Of a stretch of 64,000 nt of DNA, positions 9,314 to 18,870 are shown in pieces (within the stretch, counting starts at the first letter, position 1; the number at the start of each line of letters is the position of its first letter). The DNA comes from CAIWHR01 sp963724975 (lineage in GTDB: Bacteria > Pseudomonadota > Gammaproteobacteria > Burkholderiales > Casimicrobiaceae). Under the pieces are notes generated by a model. That model did not search any database and was not told the DNA's origin. It worked only from the letters and a program-made list of their open reading frames with translations. Location of the stretch: assembly GCA_963724975.1 (NCBI GenBank), contig CAVRXB010000008.1, positions 372,001 to 436,000 of the forward strand. The letters run 5' to 3'. The position numbers and the translations under genes were made by a program.

Positions 9314-11116
9314 ATGAGCACGTACCAGGCGCCTCTCGCAGAAATCCAGTTCGTCATGACCGAGCTTGCCGGTCTCGACCAGGTCGCGCAACTACCGGGG
9401 TTCGAAGAGGCGACGCCGGACGTCGTGGCGGCCATCCTCGACGAAGGCGCGAAATTCGCGACCAACGTATTGTCGCCGCTCAACGCCATCGGTGATCGCG
9501 AGGGTGCGAAGCGTCTTCCCGACGGCAGCGTACAGACGCCGCCGGGATTCAAGGAAGCCTACCAGCAATTCTGCGACAACGGCTGGAATGGTCTGACCAA
9601 GTCGACGGAGTTCGGCGGCCAGGGCTTGCCGCATCTGCTCGGAACAGCGGTCGAGGAAATGTGGCACGCGTCGAATCTCGCCTTCAACCTGTGCGCGATG
9701 CTGACGCAAGGAGCGATCGAATCGATCGAGCTCGCCGGTTCGCGGGACCTGAAGGAAAAATTCCTGCCCAAGATGGTGGCCGGCACGTGGGCCGGCACGA
9801 TGAACTTGACCGAGCCGCAGGCGGGCTCGGACTTGGCCGCGGTGCGTACCAGGGCAGTTCCGCAAGGCGATGGCACCTACAGGCTTCAGGGCCAGAAAAT
9901 CTTCATCACTTACGGCGAGCAGGATTACACCGAGAACATCATCCATCTCGTGCTCGCGCGCACGCCGGATGCGCCCGAAGGCGTCAAGGGCATTTCGCTT
10001 TTCGTGGTGCCGAAATTCCTGGTCAACCCGGACGGCTCGCTCGGTGCGCGCAACGACGTCCTGTGCACGTCGATCGAGCACAAGCTCGGGATTCATGCGA
10101 GTCCGACCGCGGTGCTCGCTTACGGCGACCACGGCGGCGCCGTCGGATATCTCGTCGGCGAGGAGAACCGCGGGCTCGAGTACATGTTCATCATGATGAA
10201 TCTCGCGCGCTTTTCCGTGGGGCTCGAGGGCGTGGGGATCGGGGAGCGGGCGTACCAGCGCGCAGTCGCTTTCGCGCGCGAGCGCGTGCAGGGTAAGGTC
10301 GTCGGCTTGGACAATGGCGCGAAGGCGTCGCCGATCATCGAGCACCCGGATATAAGGCGGATGCTGATGACGATGCGCGCCAACGTCGAAGCCTTGCGCG
10401 CCGTCGCGTATGTCACCAGCGCTGCGATGGACCAAGCGACCCACGATCCGGATCCTGCTGCGCGCAAGCGGCATCAGGCGTTCGTCGATTTCATGATTCC
10501 GATCGTGAAGGGGTGCACCACGGAGATGGCGCAGCAAGTCGCATCTCTCGGCATTCAAGTGCACGGCGGCATGGGATTCATCGAGGAAACGGGTGCCGCC
10601 CAGCATTATCGCGACGCGCGCATCATCACCATCTACGAAGGCACTACAGGCATTCAGGCGAACGATCTGATCGGGCGCAAGACCGCGCGCGACGGCGGCG
10701 CGGTTGCGAAAGCGATCGCCGGTGAGATCGACAAGGTCGCGAGCGAATTATCGAGCCACGCCGATGCGAATCTGCGGGACATCGGGGCGCGCCTCAAGGA
10801 AGCTGTCACCGCCGCACGGACGGCAGTGGATTGGGTCGTTCCGACCTATGGCGCGAACACGCGCGCCGCGCATGCCGGCGCAGTCCCGTATCTCGAGCTG
10901 TGGGGGCTCGTCGCCGGCGGGTGGCAAATGGGACGTGCGGCGCTGATCGCTGCACGGCATCTCGCCGAAGGCACGGAAGATGCGCGCTTCATGACCGCGA
11001 AGATCCAGACCGCACGTTTCTACGCCGACTGCCTGTTGCCGCGCGCGACGAGCCTTGCTCGCACGATCACCGACGGCAGCGATTCGGTGCTCGCCGTCGC
11101 GGCCGAGCAGTTCTGA
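9314..11116 (+). CDS. Acyl-CoA dehydrogenase with C-terminal extension (FadE/DmdC-like)
   Basis: A 600-residue flavoenzyme, longer than the roughly 380-residue short acyl-CoA dehydrogenases. Visible landmarks are NLTEPQAGSDL (substrate/FAD loop), IFITYGEQDYTENIIHLVLAR, GIHASPTAVL, and the catalytic base in IYEGTTGIQANDL (Glu442). The last 130 residues form the Z-like C-terminal domain found in FadE5/DmdC-type enzymes. It oxidises an acyl-CoA to the enoyl-CoA and hands electrons to ETF; chain length cannot be read from sequence. Its position directly after etfBA supports shared expression with its electron acceptor. Confidence 0.93.
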   Translation: MSTYQAPLAEIQFVMTELAGLDQVAQLPGFEEATPDVVAAILDEGAKFATNVLSPLNAIGDREGAKRLPDGSVQTPPGFKEAYQQFCDNGWNGLTKSTEFGGQGLPHLLGTAVEEMWHASNLAFNLCAMLTQGAIESIELAGSRDLKEKFLPKMVAGTWAGTMNLTEPQAGSDLAAVRTRAVPQGDGTYRLQGQKIFITYGEQDYTENIIHLVLARTPDAPEGVKGISLFVVPKFLVNPDGSLGARNDVLCTSIEHKLGIHASPTAVLAYGDHGGAVGYLVGEENRGLEYMFIMMNLARFSVGLEGVGIGERAYQRAVAFARERVQGKVVGLDNGAKASPIIEHPDIRRMLMTMRANVEALRAVAYVTSAAMDQATHDPDPAARKRHQAFVDFMIPIVKGCTTEMAQQVASLGIQVHGGMGFIEETGAAQHYRDARIITIYEGTTGIQANDLIGRKTARDGGAVAKAIAGEIDKVASELSSHADANLRDIGARLKEAVTAARTAVDWVVPTYGANTRAAHAGAVPYLELWGLVAGGWQMGRAALIAARHLAEGTEDARFMTAKIQTARFYADCLLPRATSLARTITDGSDSVLAVAAEQF

Positions 11117-11158
11117 CCGACGCAGCGTCCCGCGCGATTCGCGCCGGCCGCGGAGCAG

Positions 11159-11988
11159 CTAGAACGCGGTCGGCGTAATCGGAATGACCCGTCCTCCCGG
11201 CAGAGTCATCATGCCCGCGGTGTTGGACGAAAACACGATCGATACGTTTCCGTCGTTGCCGGCAAGCGTGGGGAAGACGTAAGGGCAAGATGAAGATATG
11301 CATTGGCCGTTCAAGAACTTGTCCAGCCTTCCCGTCCAGGTGTTTCCAGAAAGAGGTCCGGACGCGATATACCATTGCGGCGCGCCGTTCGCCTGAAATG
11401 AGAAGAACACCACGACCAGCACCCCATGCTTGAAATCGAAGGAAAAGCCCGTTCCCTGTTCGCTCGGGTTGGACCAGTTGCCGGGCTGCGGTGAAATGCT
11501 CGCGAGCGCCTGGACCGACCCGGTCTGTCCCGCGAAATTCGTCGCCACGTTCGGTATGGTGGCGCCGAATTTGTCAATGGCGTTTACGCCATCGGTCGGC
11601 AGCGCGGTGTAGCTAAAAATCTGGCCAGCGGGCCAGTTGATCTGGCCTGCAGTGAGCGAAAGAAACCCGTTTGAAACCGTGAAGTCCGGCGTCACGATAC
11701 CAAGCGCGGCGAAGCCCGTCGTCGCGATGAGAAGCCGCTTGCCAGCCGTATCTCCCGGCAGGTTGGTCATGAAAGTAAAGGACTTGGGCCCCCCCAAGCC
11801 GCTGGTTACGACGTTTGCCCGGCCAGGAAATTCTCGCCGGAAGATGTCGTGGTCATGACCATGAACTGAACTGTGCCGTCGGTGTTCGAGTAGAGCTGCT
11901 CGACCGTCCACAGGTGGAACGAGGCCGAAGCGACCGATGCGGCCAGAAGCAACGCGACGGCAACGCAGGCTGCTAAAAATCGTCTCAT
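11159..11988 (-). pseudogene. Exported beta-rich protein, frameshifted by one base
   Basis: The ATG at 11988 follows AAGGAG and opens a signal peptide (MRRFLAACVAVALLLAASVA). The mature N-terminus (SFHLWTVEQLYSNTDGTVQF) runs to ENFLAGQ near 11815, where the frame ends; the next frame continues NVVTSGLGGPKSFTFMTNLPGDTAGKRLL-like sequence to the stop at 11159. Adding one base in the G run restores 276 residues. The C-terminal domain (EQGTGFSFDF, GAPQWYIASGPL, LPGGRVIPITPTAF) resembles a beta-rich module common in secreted betaproteobacterial proteins; its function is not known to me. I cannot say whether the frameshift is genuine. Confidence 0.7.
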
Positions 11989-12128
11989 CGTGAACTCCTT
12001 GAAAATGCGAGGATGGCCCGCGCGCAGGCAATCCCTCCGGTAACAGGTCAACAGCGGCAAAATGGCAGCTATTCCGCGCTGGATCCCGGAAGGCGCGATC
12101 CGCAGCGTAAGCTTGGGCCGCGAGGTAC

Positions 12129-13193
12129 TCAGCTCTTGACTGCGGCGGGAATCGCGATGACTCCGTGTGGCGCGAACGCCACTGCGACAGTCATGCCGGC
12201 AGCGAGCGGACGGTCGACACGGTTGTCGATCGTGAAAAGCGAGCCGATGCCCGTGTCCACCGTGTATTCCATCGTGTAGCCGAGATAGGCGGCCTTGCGC
12301 ACGATGCCCGCGAGCGGCGACGCGCCTGCGGGCTCGAGATGAATCGCCTCCGGACGAATCGCGACGTCGATCTCGCCGTCCGTGAGTCCCCGGTGTGCAA
12401 CGGAGATCGTCAACGGTCCCAACGCGACGTCGCCTTCGGTCGCATCGCGGCGCCGCAGCGTTCCACGCACGCGGTTGGCTTCGCCCATGAATCCCGCGAC
12501 GAACCCATCTTTCGGCTGTGCGTACAGTTCACGTGGCGCGCCTTCCTGCGCGATCACCGCCCTGTCCATGACGATGATGCGATCGGATACCGCCAGTGCC
12601 TCCGATTGATCATGCGTCACGTAGACGACGGTGAGGCCCAGACGCTGCTGCAGATCGCGGATTTCCTCGCGCATCTGGCGGCGCAGCCGGGCATCGAGGT
12701 TTGACAGCGGTTCATCGAACAGCAATACCGAAGGTTCGAGAACGAGCGCGCGCGCGACAGCCACCCGCTGCTGCTGACCGCCCGAGAGTTCGGAAGGCAG
12801 CCGCGAGCCGAGCCCGGTCAACCCTACGGTCGCGAGCGCGGCGTTGGCCTTCTCGCGGGCAGCTCCTTTCGCGACGCCGGACACCGAAAGGCCGTAGCCG
12901 ACATTTTCCTCGACCGTCATGTGCGGGAATAGCGCGTAGCTTTGAAACACCATCGACACGTCGCGCTCGGCTGCCGGGACTTTCGTCACGTCGACATCGC
13001 CAATGTGGATCACGCCGGAGGTGGGCAGCTCCAGTCCCGCGATCATGCGCAGGATCGTTGTCTTGCCGCAGCCCGACGGGCCGAGCAACGTGACGAGCGT
13101 GCGCGGGGCGATCGCGAACGAGACGCTGCGAACCGCGGTGACATCACCGTAGCGTTTGGTGACATCGTGAAATTCGATGGAAGCAGCTTTCAT
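12129..13193 (-). CDS. Fe3+-type ABC transporter ATP-binding protein
   Basis: A 354-residue ATPase with Walker A (GPSGCGKTT), Q-loop (MVFQSYALFPHMT), signature (LSGGQQQRVAVARAL), Walker B (VLLFDEPLSNLD) and H-loop (VYVTHDQSEAL). The C-terminal 110 residues form a TOBE-like regulatory domain with the AIRPEAIHLEP motif, as in FbpC/PotA-type importers. It is the last gene of a minus-strand set of two binding proteins, a fused permease and this ATPase, 32 bases after the permease. It powers import at the inner membrane. Substrate is probably ferric iron by family, but related systems carry 2-aminoethylphosphonate or polyamines. Confidence 0.93.
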   Translation of the reverse strand: MKAASIEFHDVTKRYGDVTAVRSVSFAIAPRTLVTLLGPSGCGKTTILRMIAGLELPTSGVIHIGDVDVTKVPAAERDVSMVFQSYALFPHMTVEENVGYGLSVSGVAKGAAREKANAALATVGLTGLGSRLPSELSGGQQQRVAVARALVLEPSVLLFDEPLSNLDARLRRQMREEIRDLQQRLGLTVVYVTHDQSEALAVSDRIIVMDRAVIAQEGAPRELYAQPKDGFVAGFMGEANRVRGTLRRRDATEGDVALGPLTISVAHRGLTDGEIDVAIRPEAIHLEPAGASPLAGIVRKAAYLGYTMEYTVDTGIGSLFTIDNRVDRPLAAGMTVAVAFAPHGVIAIPAAVKS

Positions 13194-13225
13194 TGGACAC
13201 CTATTTTCAGTGGCGTTTTCGGCAA

Positions 13226-15430
13226 TTACACTGCGCTGCGCGCGACCGGCGCAAGCACTGGCGCCGCAACCGGCCCTCGCCGCCCCAGCCGCCGCTCGCC
13301 GACGACAAGCCGTATCAGCCAGATCGCGGCCAGCATCAGCACGATCAGCACCGAGCAGTAAGCGATAGCGACGCCGTAGTCGCCGTTGACGACCCGATTG
13401 ATGATATACGTGGTGGCCATCTCATGCTCCGCCGAGACAAGGAAGATCACAGCGGATACCGTAGTCACGGCGCGTACGAAGCTGTAGACGAGCGCTGCGA
13501 CAATCGCGGGCTTCAGGAGCGGCAGGATCACTCGTCGCAGCGTCGTGAATCCGCGCGCGCCAAGCGTCACCGATGCCTCGTCCAGGCTCTTGTCGATCTG
13601 CGTCATTGCCGCCATGCCGGCGCGCACGCCGACCGGCATGTTGCGAAATATGAAGCATATGATCAACACGATGCCGGTTCCGGTGATCTCGATCGGCGGC
13701 ACATTGAACGCCAGTATGTACGACACGCCGATGACGGTGCCCGGGATTGCGAACGACAGCATTGTGCCGAATTCGAAGGCCGCTTTGCCCTTGAAGCTCT
13801 GGCGTGTCAGAAGATACGCGGAAAGGATCCCGAGCGCCGCCGTGAGGGGAGCGGCAAGGGCGGACAGTTTGATCGTCGTCCAGAACGAGTTCCACGCGGC
13901 GCCGGCCCACAGGATGCCGTGGCTCGTCCACTCGATCGCGAACGCTTTCGCGTAGTGCTTGAGCGTCAGCGAATAGTCGCGGCCCCATGTCTCGACGAAC
14001 CCGCCCACGAGTGCCATGACGTAGATGATCAACGTGAGCGCCGACCACGGAATCGCAACGCCGTAGCAAAGACGGCGCACGCGATCGGGCAGCTGCGTCG
14101 GGAGACCCGAATCGCCCTTGCCGGCGAGCGACGTGTAGACCTTGCGGCCGAGGACCCAGCGCTGTACAAAAAACGCGGCAAGCGCGAAGGCGAGCAGCAG
14201 GATGCCAAGGGTGGCCGCGCGGCCCTGGTCGAGTTGCGCGCCCACCACCGAAAAGAACACCTCGGTCGACAGCACGCCGAAATTGCCGCCGAGCAGGATC
14301 GGGTTGCCGAAATCGGCGATCGATTCGATGAAGCTGATGAGGAATGCGTTGGCAAGACCGGGACGCATCAATGGCAATGAAATGTCGTTGAACACGCGCC
14401 AGCGGTTGGCGCGTAGCGTCTGCGCCGCTTCCTCCATGCTCGGCGAGACGCCCTCGACGACGCCGATGAGCACGAGGAATGCGATCGGCGTGAAGGCGAA
14501 CACCTGCGCGAGCAGGACACCCTGAAGGCCGTAGATCCAGCGGCCGAGCTGCACGCCGAAAGCGTACTCGACGAACTGGTTGATGACGCCGGAGCGGCCG
14601 AAAATCAGGATCAGGCTAAGGCCGATCACGAAGGGTGGCGTGATGATGGGCAGCACCGAAAGAAAGCGCAGCATTTTCTTATAGCGAAACGTCGTGCGGC
14701 TCCAGATCAGCGCGAACGCGAGACCGAGGCCGGTGCAAGCGATCGCGCACGAAAACGCGAGGAGCAGCGTATTCCAGGCGACGCCGCAGCGGGTCGCACC
14801 CGCAACGCAACCGATGCCCCATACTTTTTCGGTGAACATTCGGCGCGCAAACGCACTCAGAGAGAGCGTCTCGCTAGCGTCCTGCGCCGCCGAAATCAGG
14901 ATTCTGAAAACGGGAAAAAACGTGAATACCGCGACGAGCAGCGCAACGCCCACCGCGCTTCCAGCGACGAACGCATCGCCCTTGAAATAGCCGCGGCCGG
15001 CAAGACCGAGCGCGAAGAACATCGCAAATGCCGACAGCGCCAAGCACGCGCCCAATCCCATTCCATACTGGCCGATGGCAAGCGGGGGCAGCAGCGCCTT
15101 CAATGACTCGAAGTACCACCCCGTCGGCCCGATGACGAAGCCCTGTCCGAGCGTATAGATGAAGCCGAGAGCGCCGATGCCGATCAAGGCATTCGCCCTC
15201 GATTCCGAACGCGCGATCGCAAGCGCGCCGGCGCCGGCGGCAAGGAAGGCGGCAACCGGCCACAGCCATGCGCGTCCAAACGAATACGCGTGCAGCCAGG
15301 CAGGTCCGTTCTCCTTCGTGCGCCAGTGGGCGATCCAGTCGAGCGACCAGATCGAATCCGAAACTGCGTACCAAGGGACAAGTGCTACGCCGATGCCGCC
15401 GACGGCAAGCCAGAATGCGGCCGCCTTCAT
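13226..15430 (-). CDS. Fe3+-type ABC transporter permease, two fused domains
   Basis: A 734-residue FbpB-like permease with two binding-protein-dependent transport domains in one chain. Each half carries an EAA-type loop: EEAAQTLRANRWRVFNDISLPLMRPG in the first and DEASVTLGARGFTTLRRVILPLLKP in the second, given here only as landmarks about 250 residues apart. Many hydrophobic spans fit about twelve membrane helices. The start codon overlaps the stop of a short repeat-derived open frame (ATGA at 15430-15427), and the ATPase gene follows after 32 bases. It forms the membrane channel of the importer. Confidence 0.92.
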   Translation of the reverse strand: MKAAAFWLAVGGIGVALVPWYAVSDSIWSLDWIAHWRTKENGPAWLHAYSFGRAWLWPVAAFLAAGAGALAIARSESRANALIGIGALGFIYTLGQGFVIGPTGWYFESLKALLPPLAIGQYGMGLGACLALSAFAMFFALGLAGRGYFKGDAFVAGSAVGVALLVAVFTFFPVFRILISAAQDASETLSLSAFARRMFTEKVWGIGCVAGATRCGVAWNTLLLAFSCAIACTGLGLAFALIWSRTTFRYKKMLRFLSVLPIITPPFVIGLSLILIFGRSGVINQFVEYAFGVQLGRWIYGLQGVLLAQVFAFTPIAFLVLIGVVEGVSPSMEEAAQTLRANRWRVFNDISLPLMRPGLANAFLISFIESIADFGNPILLGGNFGVLSTEVFFSVVGAQLDQGRAATLGILLLAFALAAFFVQRWVLGRKVYTSLAGKGDSGLPTQLPDRVRRLCYGVAIPWSALTLIIYVMALVGGFVETWGRDYSLTLKHYAKAFAIEWTSHGILWAGAAWNSFWTTIKLSALAAPLTAALGILSAYLLTRQSFKGKAAFEFGTMLSFAIPGTVIGVSYILAFNVPPIEITGTGIVLIICFIFRNMPVGVRAGMAAMTQIDKSLDEASVTLGARGFTTLRRVILPLLKPAIVAALVYSFVRAVTTVSAVIFLVSAEHEMATTYIINRVVNGDYGVAIAYCSVLIVLMLAAIWLIRLVVGERRLGRRGPVAAPVLAPVARSAV

Positions 15431-15431
15431 C

Positions 15432-15629
15432 GGGCCCCCACGCTTGCGGCCTCATCGACCAATTCGGCCGCTACGCTGCCCCCCGAGGGGACGCAATTCG
15501 CGCCTTGGGGCGGCCCGGCGGCGCTCATGTGGGCCCCCACGCTTGCGGCCTCATCGGCAAATTCGGCCGCTACGCTGCCCCCCGAGGGGACGCAATTCGC
15601 GCCTTGGGGCGGCCCGGCGGCGCTCATGC
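15432..15629 (-). repeat. Two 99-bp tandem repeats between binding protein and permease genes
   Basis: Copies at 15432-15530 and 15531-15629 match at 96 of 99 positions by my count. On the minus strand each copy is a 33-codon open frame (MSAAGPPQGANCVPSGG, then SVAAE and DEAASVGA), so the pair forms an unbroken 66-codon frame (15627-15427) whose TGA overlaps the permease ATG. No ribosome binding site precedes it. I read it as a repetitive element inserted in the operon rather than a proven gene, although coupling to the permease is possible. Each copy ends GCGTGGGGGCCC in the transcript sense; a similar end occurs at 58109-58122. Confidence 0.85.
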
Positions 15630-15648
15630 GCGATCGCTCATGCCGGCT

Positions 15649-16668
15649 TCACTTCACCGACGCGTTGATGTCTTTCTCCCACCGTTCCAACAGCCGCTTG
15701 CGCACTTCACTCGACCCGTATTTTGCGAAGTCGTAATTGATCACCTTGACGTCGGCAAAATTCGGGACCATCGCCGGCAACGGAACGCCGCGATTGGTGG
15801 GGATGGCGTACTCCTTCACTTCGAGGCCGATCTTTTGCGCATCGACCGTCAATGCCCAGTCGGCGAACTTCCTTGCGTTGTCGAGATTGCGCGACCCCTT
15901 GATGATCGCCATCGAGCCGACCTCGTAGCCGACCCCTTCGCACGGAAGGACCGCCTTCACCGGAAAGCCGGCGGCGATCTCGTTGATGACGCCATGGAGG
16001 ACGGTGCTGCCCACGAAAATCTCGCCGCGCTTGACCGCCGTCATTGGCCCGATCCCCGAACGCGCATACGAGGCGACGTTGGCATTGAGCGCTTTCATGT
16101 AGCTGAACGCTTCATCTTCGCCGAAGACCTGTACGAGCGAGGCAAGCATCAAATACGCCGTACCCGACGTACCGGGATTGCCGAGCATGACTTCGCCCTT
16201 CAATTTCGGGTCGAGCAGATCCTTCCAGCACTTTGGGACCGGCAGCTTCCGTTTGTCCGCGAGCTCCGTGTTGTAGCCAAGTGCAAGAATCCCGCCGTAG
16301 ACACCCGCAACCTGATATTTCGAGATTTCGGAAATGCGACGCGCCCAGTCATGCAGTTGCGGGAGATTCGGCGACTGGTAGGTCTCCAGCAACCCTTCCT
16401 CCGCGGCCTGCAGATACGAGTCCGCTGCGCCCGCCCACCAGATGTCGCCCTTTGGATTCGCTTTCTCGGCCTTCACCTGCGCCAGCATTTCTCCCGTCGC
16501 CTTCTGTACGACCGCGACTCTCACGCCGGTCGTCTTCTCGAATCCGACCGCCATTCCTTGGCACCACGCGGTATTGGGCGAACTGCAATAGAGATTCAGC
16601 TGGCCCTGGGCAGACGCGAGTGGAGCAAGCGCGAGAGCAATGGCAGCGACGAACGAACGGCAGGACAT
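15649..16668 (-). CDS. Fe3+-type ABC transporter substrate-binding protein (first copy)
   Basis: A 339-residue periplasmic binding protein of the AfuA/FbpA class with an Ala-rich signal peptide (ending PLASAQGQ). The mature N-terminus is LNLYCSSPNTAWCQGMAVGFEKTTG; the body has GDIWWAGAADSYLQAAEEG, NPGTSGTAYLMLASLVQVFGEDEAF and the C-terminal FADWALTVDAQKIG. It captures the substrate for the downstream permease and ATPase. It is clearly paralogous to the next gene upstream, and both share an unusual Cys...TrpCys pair at the mature N-terminus. A metal-binding Tyr pair typical of FbpA is not obvious, so the ligand is uncertain. Confidence 0.9.
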   Translation of the reverse strand: MSCRSFVAAIALALAPLASAQGQLNLYCSSPNTAWCQGMAVGFEKTTGVRVAVVQKATGEMLAQVKAEKANPKGDIWWAGAADSYLQAAEEGLLETYQSPNLPQLHDWARRISEISKYQVAGVYGGILALGYNTELADKRKLPVPKCWKDLLDPKLKGEVMLGNPGTSGTAYLMLASLVQVFGEDEAFSYMKALNANVASYARSGIGPMTAVKRGEIFVGSTVLHGVINEIAAGFPVKAVLPCEGVGYEVGSMAIIKGSRNLDNARKFADWALTVDAQKIGLEVKEYAIPTNRGVPLPAMVPNFADVKVINYDFAKYGSSEVRKRLLERWEKDINASVK

Positions 16669-16795
16669 CCAGGCCTCCTGGTCAGAGCAGATGTAAGCGC
16701 GTGGATCGTCGGCTCACCGAATGTCAGCTTCGTAGACGTACAGCGTAGGTTTTTCGTCGTCAGGCGTGAAGTTCATCGTGCCCTCCCTCGCGGCG

Positions 16796-17830
16796 TCACT
16801 TCGGAATGCTGCCGACTTCCTTGTCCCAGCGCTCGAGCAGTCGTTTGCGCTCCGCGGCAGCGCCATACTTCGCGAAATCGTAACTGATGAGCTTGATCTC
16901 GGCCGGTTTCGGCGAAAGCGGCGAAATCGGCGTGGCTGTGTTCGACGGCAGCTGGAATTGCTTCGCCTGCGCCCCCAGCGCCTGCGCTTTTGGCGTCAGC
17001 GCCCAGTCGACGAACTTCTTTGCGTTGTCGAGATTGCGCGCACCCTTGACGATCGACATCGATCCGATCTCGTACCCGGTTCCCTCGCACGGCGCGACAC
17101 TCTTGACCGGAAACCCGGCCTGCGCCTCGGTGACGACGTCGTGAATGAACGCCACCGCCACCAGATTCTCGCCCCGCGCCGTCGCCTTGATCGGCCCCAC
17201 GCCCTGGCGTGCGTAATTGGTGATGTTCTTGTGCATTCCCTTAAGCAGCTTGAATGCTTCTTCCTCTCCGAATACCTGCACGAGTGTCGCGATCGCCGTG
17301 TAGGCGGTCCCCGAGGCATTGGGATTGGCCATCTGGACATCATTTGCGTAGTCCGGCTTCGCGAGATCTTTCCAGCACGCGGGGGCGGGGACTTTCTTCT
17401 TTGCCAGCAATTCGGTGTTGTACCCAAGGCCGAGAACGCCTAGATAAAGCCCCACCGTGCGGTACTTCGCCTGCTCCGCCTGCTTTTGCGCCCATGGCTG
17501 CAGCTGTGAAAGCATCGGCGATCTGTATTCCTCGGTCAGTCCCAGTTCCGCCGCCTGCAGATGCGGATCGCCGGTGCCGCCGAACCAGACATCGAGCTTC
17601 GGGTTTGCTTTTTCCGCGGCGAGCTGCGCCATCGATTCGCCGGACCCTTTCAGCGTCATCGTCGTCTTGATGCCTGTCTCCTTCTCGAACTCGACGCCTG
17701 CGAGGTTGCACCAATCGGCCTGCACGGAACAGATGACGTTGAGCTGGTTTTGCGCGGCGGTCGGACCGGCATGGCACGCGATGAGCCCCGCAGCGGTCGC
17801 AACGAGGCACGATGAGCGCAACGAAACCAT
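16796..17830 (-). CDS. Fe3+-type ABC transporter substrate-binding protein (second copy)
   Basis: The start chosen is the ATG at 17830, nine bases after a GGAGG box and opening the signal peptide MVSLRSSCLVATAAGLIACH; the frame stays open to 18043 but that region reads as low-quality sequence. The 344-residue product parallels the next gene: CSVQADWC near the mature N-terminus, LDVWFGGTGDPHLQAAELGL, NPNASGTAYTAIATLVQVFGEEEAF, and a C-terminus ending LLERWDKEVGSIPK. It is the first gene of the importer operon, 127 bases before its paralogue. Two binding proteins feeding one channel suggest two ligands or two affinities. Confidence 0.9.
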   Translation of the reverse strand: MVSLRSSCLVATAAGLIACHAGPTAAQNQLNVICSVQADWCNLAGVEFEKETGIKTTMTLKGSGESMAQLAAEKANPKLDVWFGGTGDPHLQAAELGLTEEYRSPMLSQLQPWAQKQAEQAKYRTVGLYLGVLGLGYNTELLAKKKVPAPACWKDLAKPDYANDVQMANPNASGTAYTAIATLVQVFGEEEAFKLLKGMHKNITNYARQGVGPIKATARGENLVAVAFIHDVVTEAQAGFPVKSVAPCEGTGYEIGSMSIVKGARNLDNAKKFVDWALTPKAQALGAQAKQFQLPSNTATPISPLSPKPAEIKLISYDFAKYGAAAERKRLLERWDKEVGSIPK

Positions 17831-17874
17831 GGGGAATACCTCCGGGGGTGCGGGAAGGGCGCGGCGAGGCTGTA

Positions 17875-17904
17875 ATATTCTGCCAACGCCGACATGGGCG
17901 TCAA
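17875..17904 (-). promoter_or_regulatory. Candidate promoter of the ABC transporter operon
   Basis: On the minus strand a TTGACG hexamer (17904-17899) is followed about 18 bases later by an AT-rich GAATATTA stretch (17880-17873), some 45 bases before the first binding-protein start. The -35 is good and the -10 is weak. Confidence 0.35.
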
Positions 17905-17948
17905 CTGAATTGCGAGGGGCGAAAGGCCCGCTGGGGCCGGGTACGGGA

Positions 17949-18848
17949 ATGCTTCGCTTTGGCGTCGACCTGGGCGGGACCAAAACCGAAATCGTCGCGC
18001 TCGATGCACGCGGGGCGGAGGTGCTGCGCCGTCGAGTGTCCACGCCGGGAGGCGACTATATCGCGATCATCGCGGCGGTCGCTCGCCTTGTCACCGATGC
18101 CGAGCGAGAGCTTGGCGTGACCGGCTCCGTCGGCATCGGCATGCCTGGCTCTATCTCGCGAGCGACCGGATTGCTGCGAGGATCGAATTCCGTCTGCCTC
18201 AACGGGCAGCCGATCAAGCGCGATCTCGAGACCGCTCTTGCGCGCGAAGTGCGAATCACCAACGACGCCAATTGCTTTGCGCTTTCGGAGGCAACCGACG
18301 GCGCAGGCGAGGGCGCCGAAGTCGTGTTCGGTGCGATTCTCGGCACCGGTGTGGGCGCCGGCATCGTCGTGCACGGACGTGTCCTCGACGGGCCCAATGC
18401 AATCGCCGGCGAGTGGGGCCACAACCCGTTGCCATGGCCGCGCGACGATGAGCGGCCCGGGCCGGCGTGTTTCTGCGGTCGTTACGGATGTATCGAAACG
18501 TTCGTTTCCGGCCCCGGTATCGAGCGCGATCATCTCCACGCGTCAGGCGACGCGCTGAAATCGCACACGATCGTCGCGCGTGCCGAGATGGGCGACACCG
18601 AGTGCGAGGCGACTTTCGCGCGTTATGAGGATCGGCTCGCGCGCGCGCTCGCGCATGTCGTCAATCTGCTCGATCCGGATGTGATCGTGCTCGGGGGCGG
18701 AATGTCGAACGTCGAGCGGCTCTACAGAACCGTACCAACGCTGTGGGAGCCGCGCGTGTTCTCCGACCGCGTCGACACCCGTCTCGTGCGCCATCGGCAT
18801 GGCGACTCGAGCGGCGTGCGCGGCGCGGCGTGGCTCTGGGGACGCTGA
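17949..18848 (+). CDS. ROK-family sugar kinase
   Basis: The start at 17949 gives MLRFGVDLGGTKTEIVALD, the phosphate-1 ATP loop of ROK kinases, at the very N-terminus; the frame is open further upstream but overlaps the divergent binding-protein gene. The 299-residue product has ITNDANCFALSEA, the catalytic Asp region, GAILGTGVGAGIVVHGRV, and the zinc motif CFCGRYGCIE. The C-terminus holds DPDVIVLGGGMSN. These features fit fructokinase or glucokinase/N-acetylglucosamine-kinase types in the cytoplasm. No sugar genes are next to it, so the substrate is open. Confidence 0.9.
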   Translation: MLRFGVDLGGTKTEIVALDARGAEVLRRRVSTPGGDYIAIIAAVARLVTDAERELGVTGSVGIGMPGSISRATGLLRGSNSVCLNGQPIKRDLETALAREVRITNDANCFALSEATDGAGEGAEVVFGAILGTGVGAGIVVHGRVLDGPNAIAGEWGHNPLPWPRDDERPGPACFCGRYGCIETFVSGPGIERDHLHASGDALKSHTIVARAEMGDTECEATFARYEDRLARALAHVVNLLDPDVIVLGGGMSNVERLYRTVPTLWEPRVFSDRVDTRLVRHRHGDSSGVRGAAWLWGR

Positions 18849-18870
18849 TCAACCGCTCGCTGCGACGCAT

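Noticed and set aside
15432..15629. The two 99-bp units as a CRISPR array
   Set aside because: There are only two copies, they directly abut with no spacer, and there are no cas genes.
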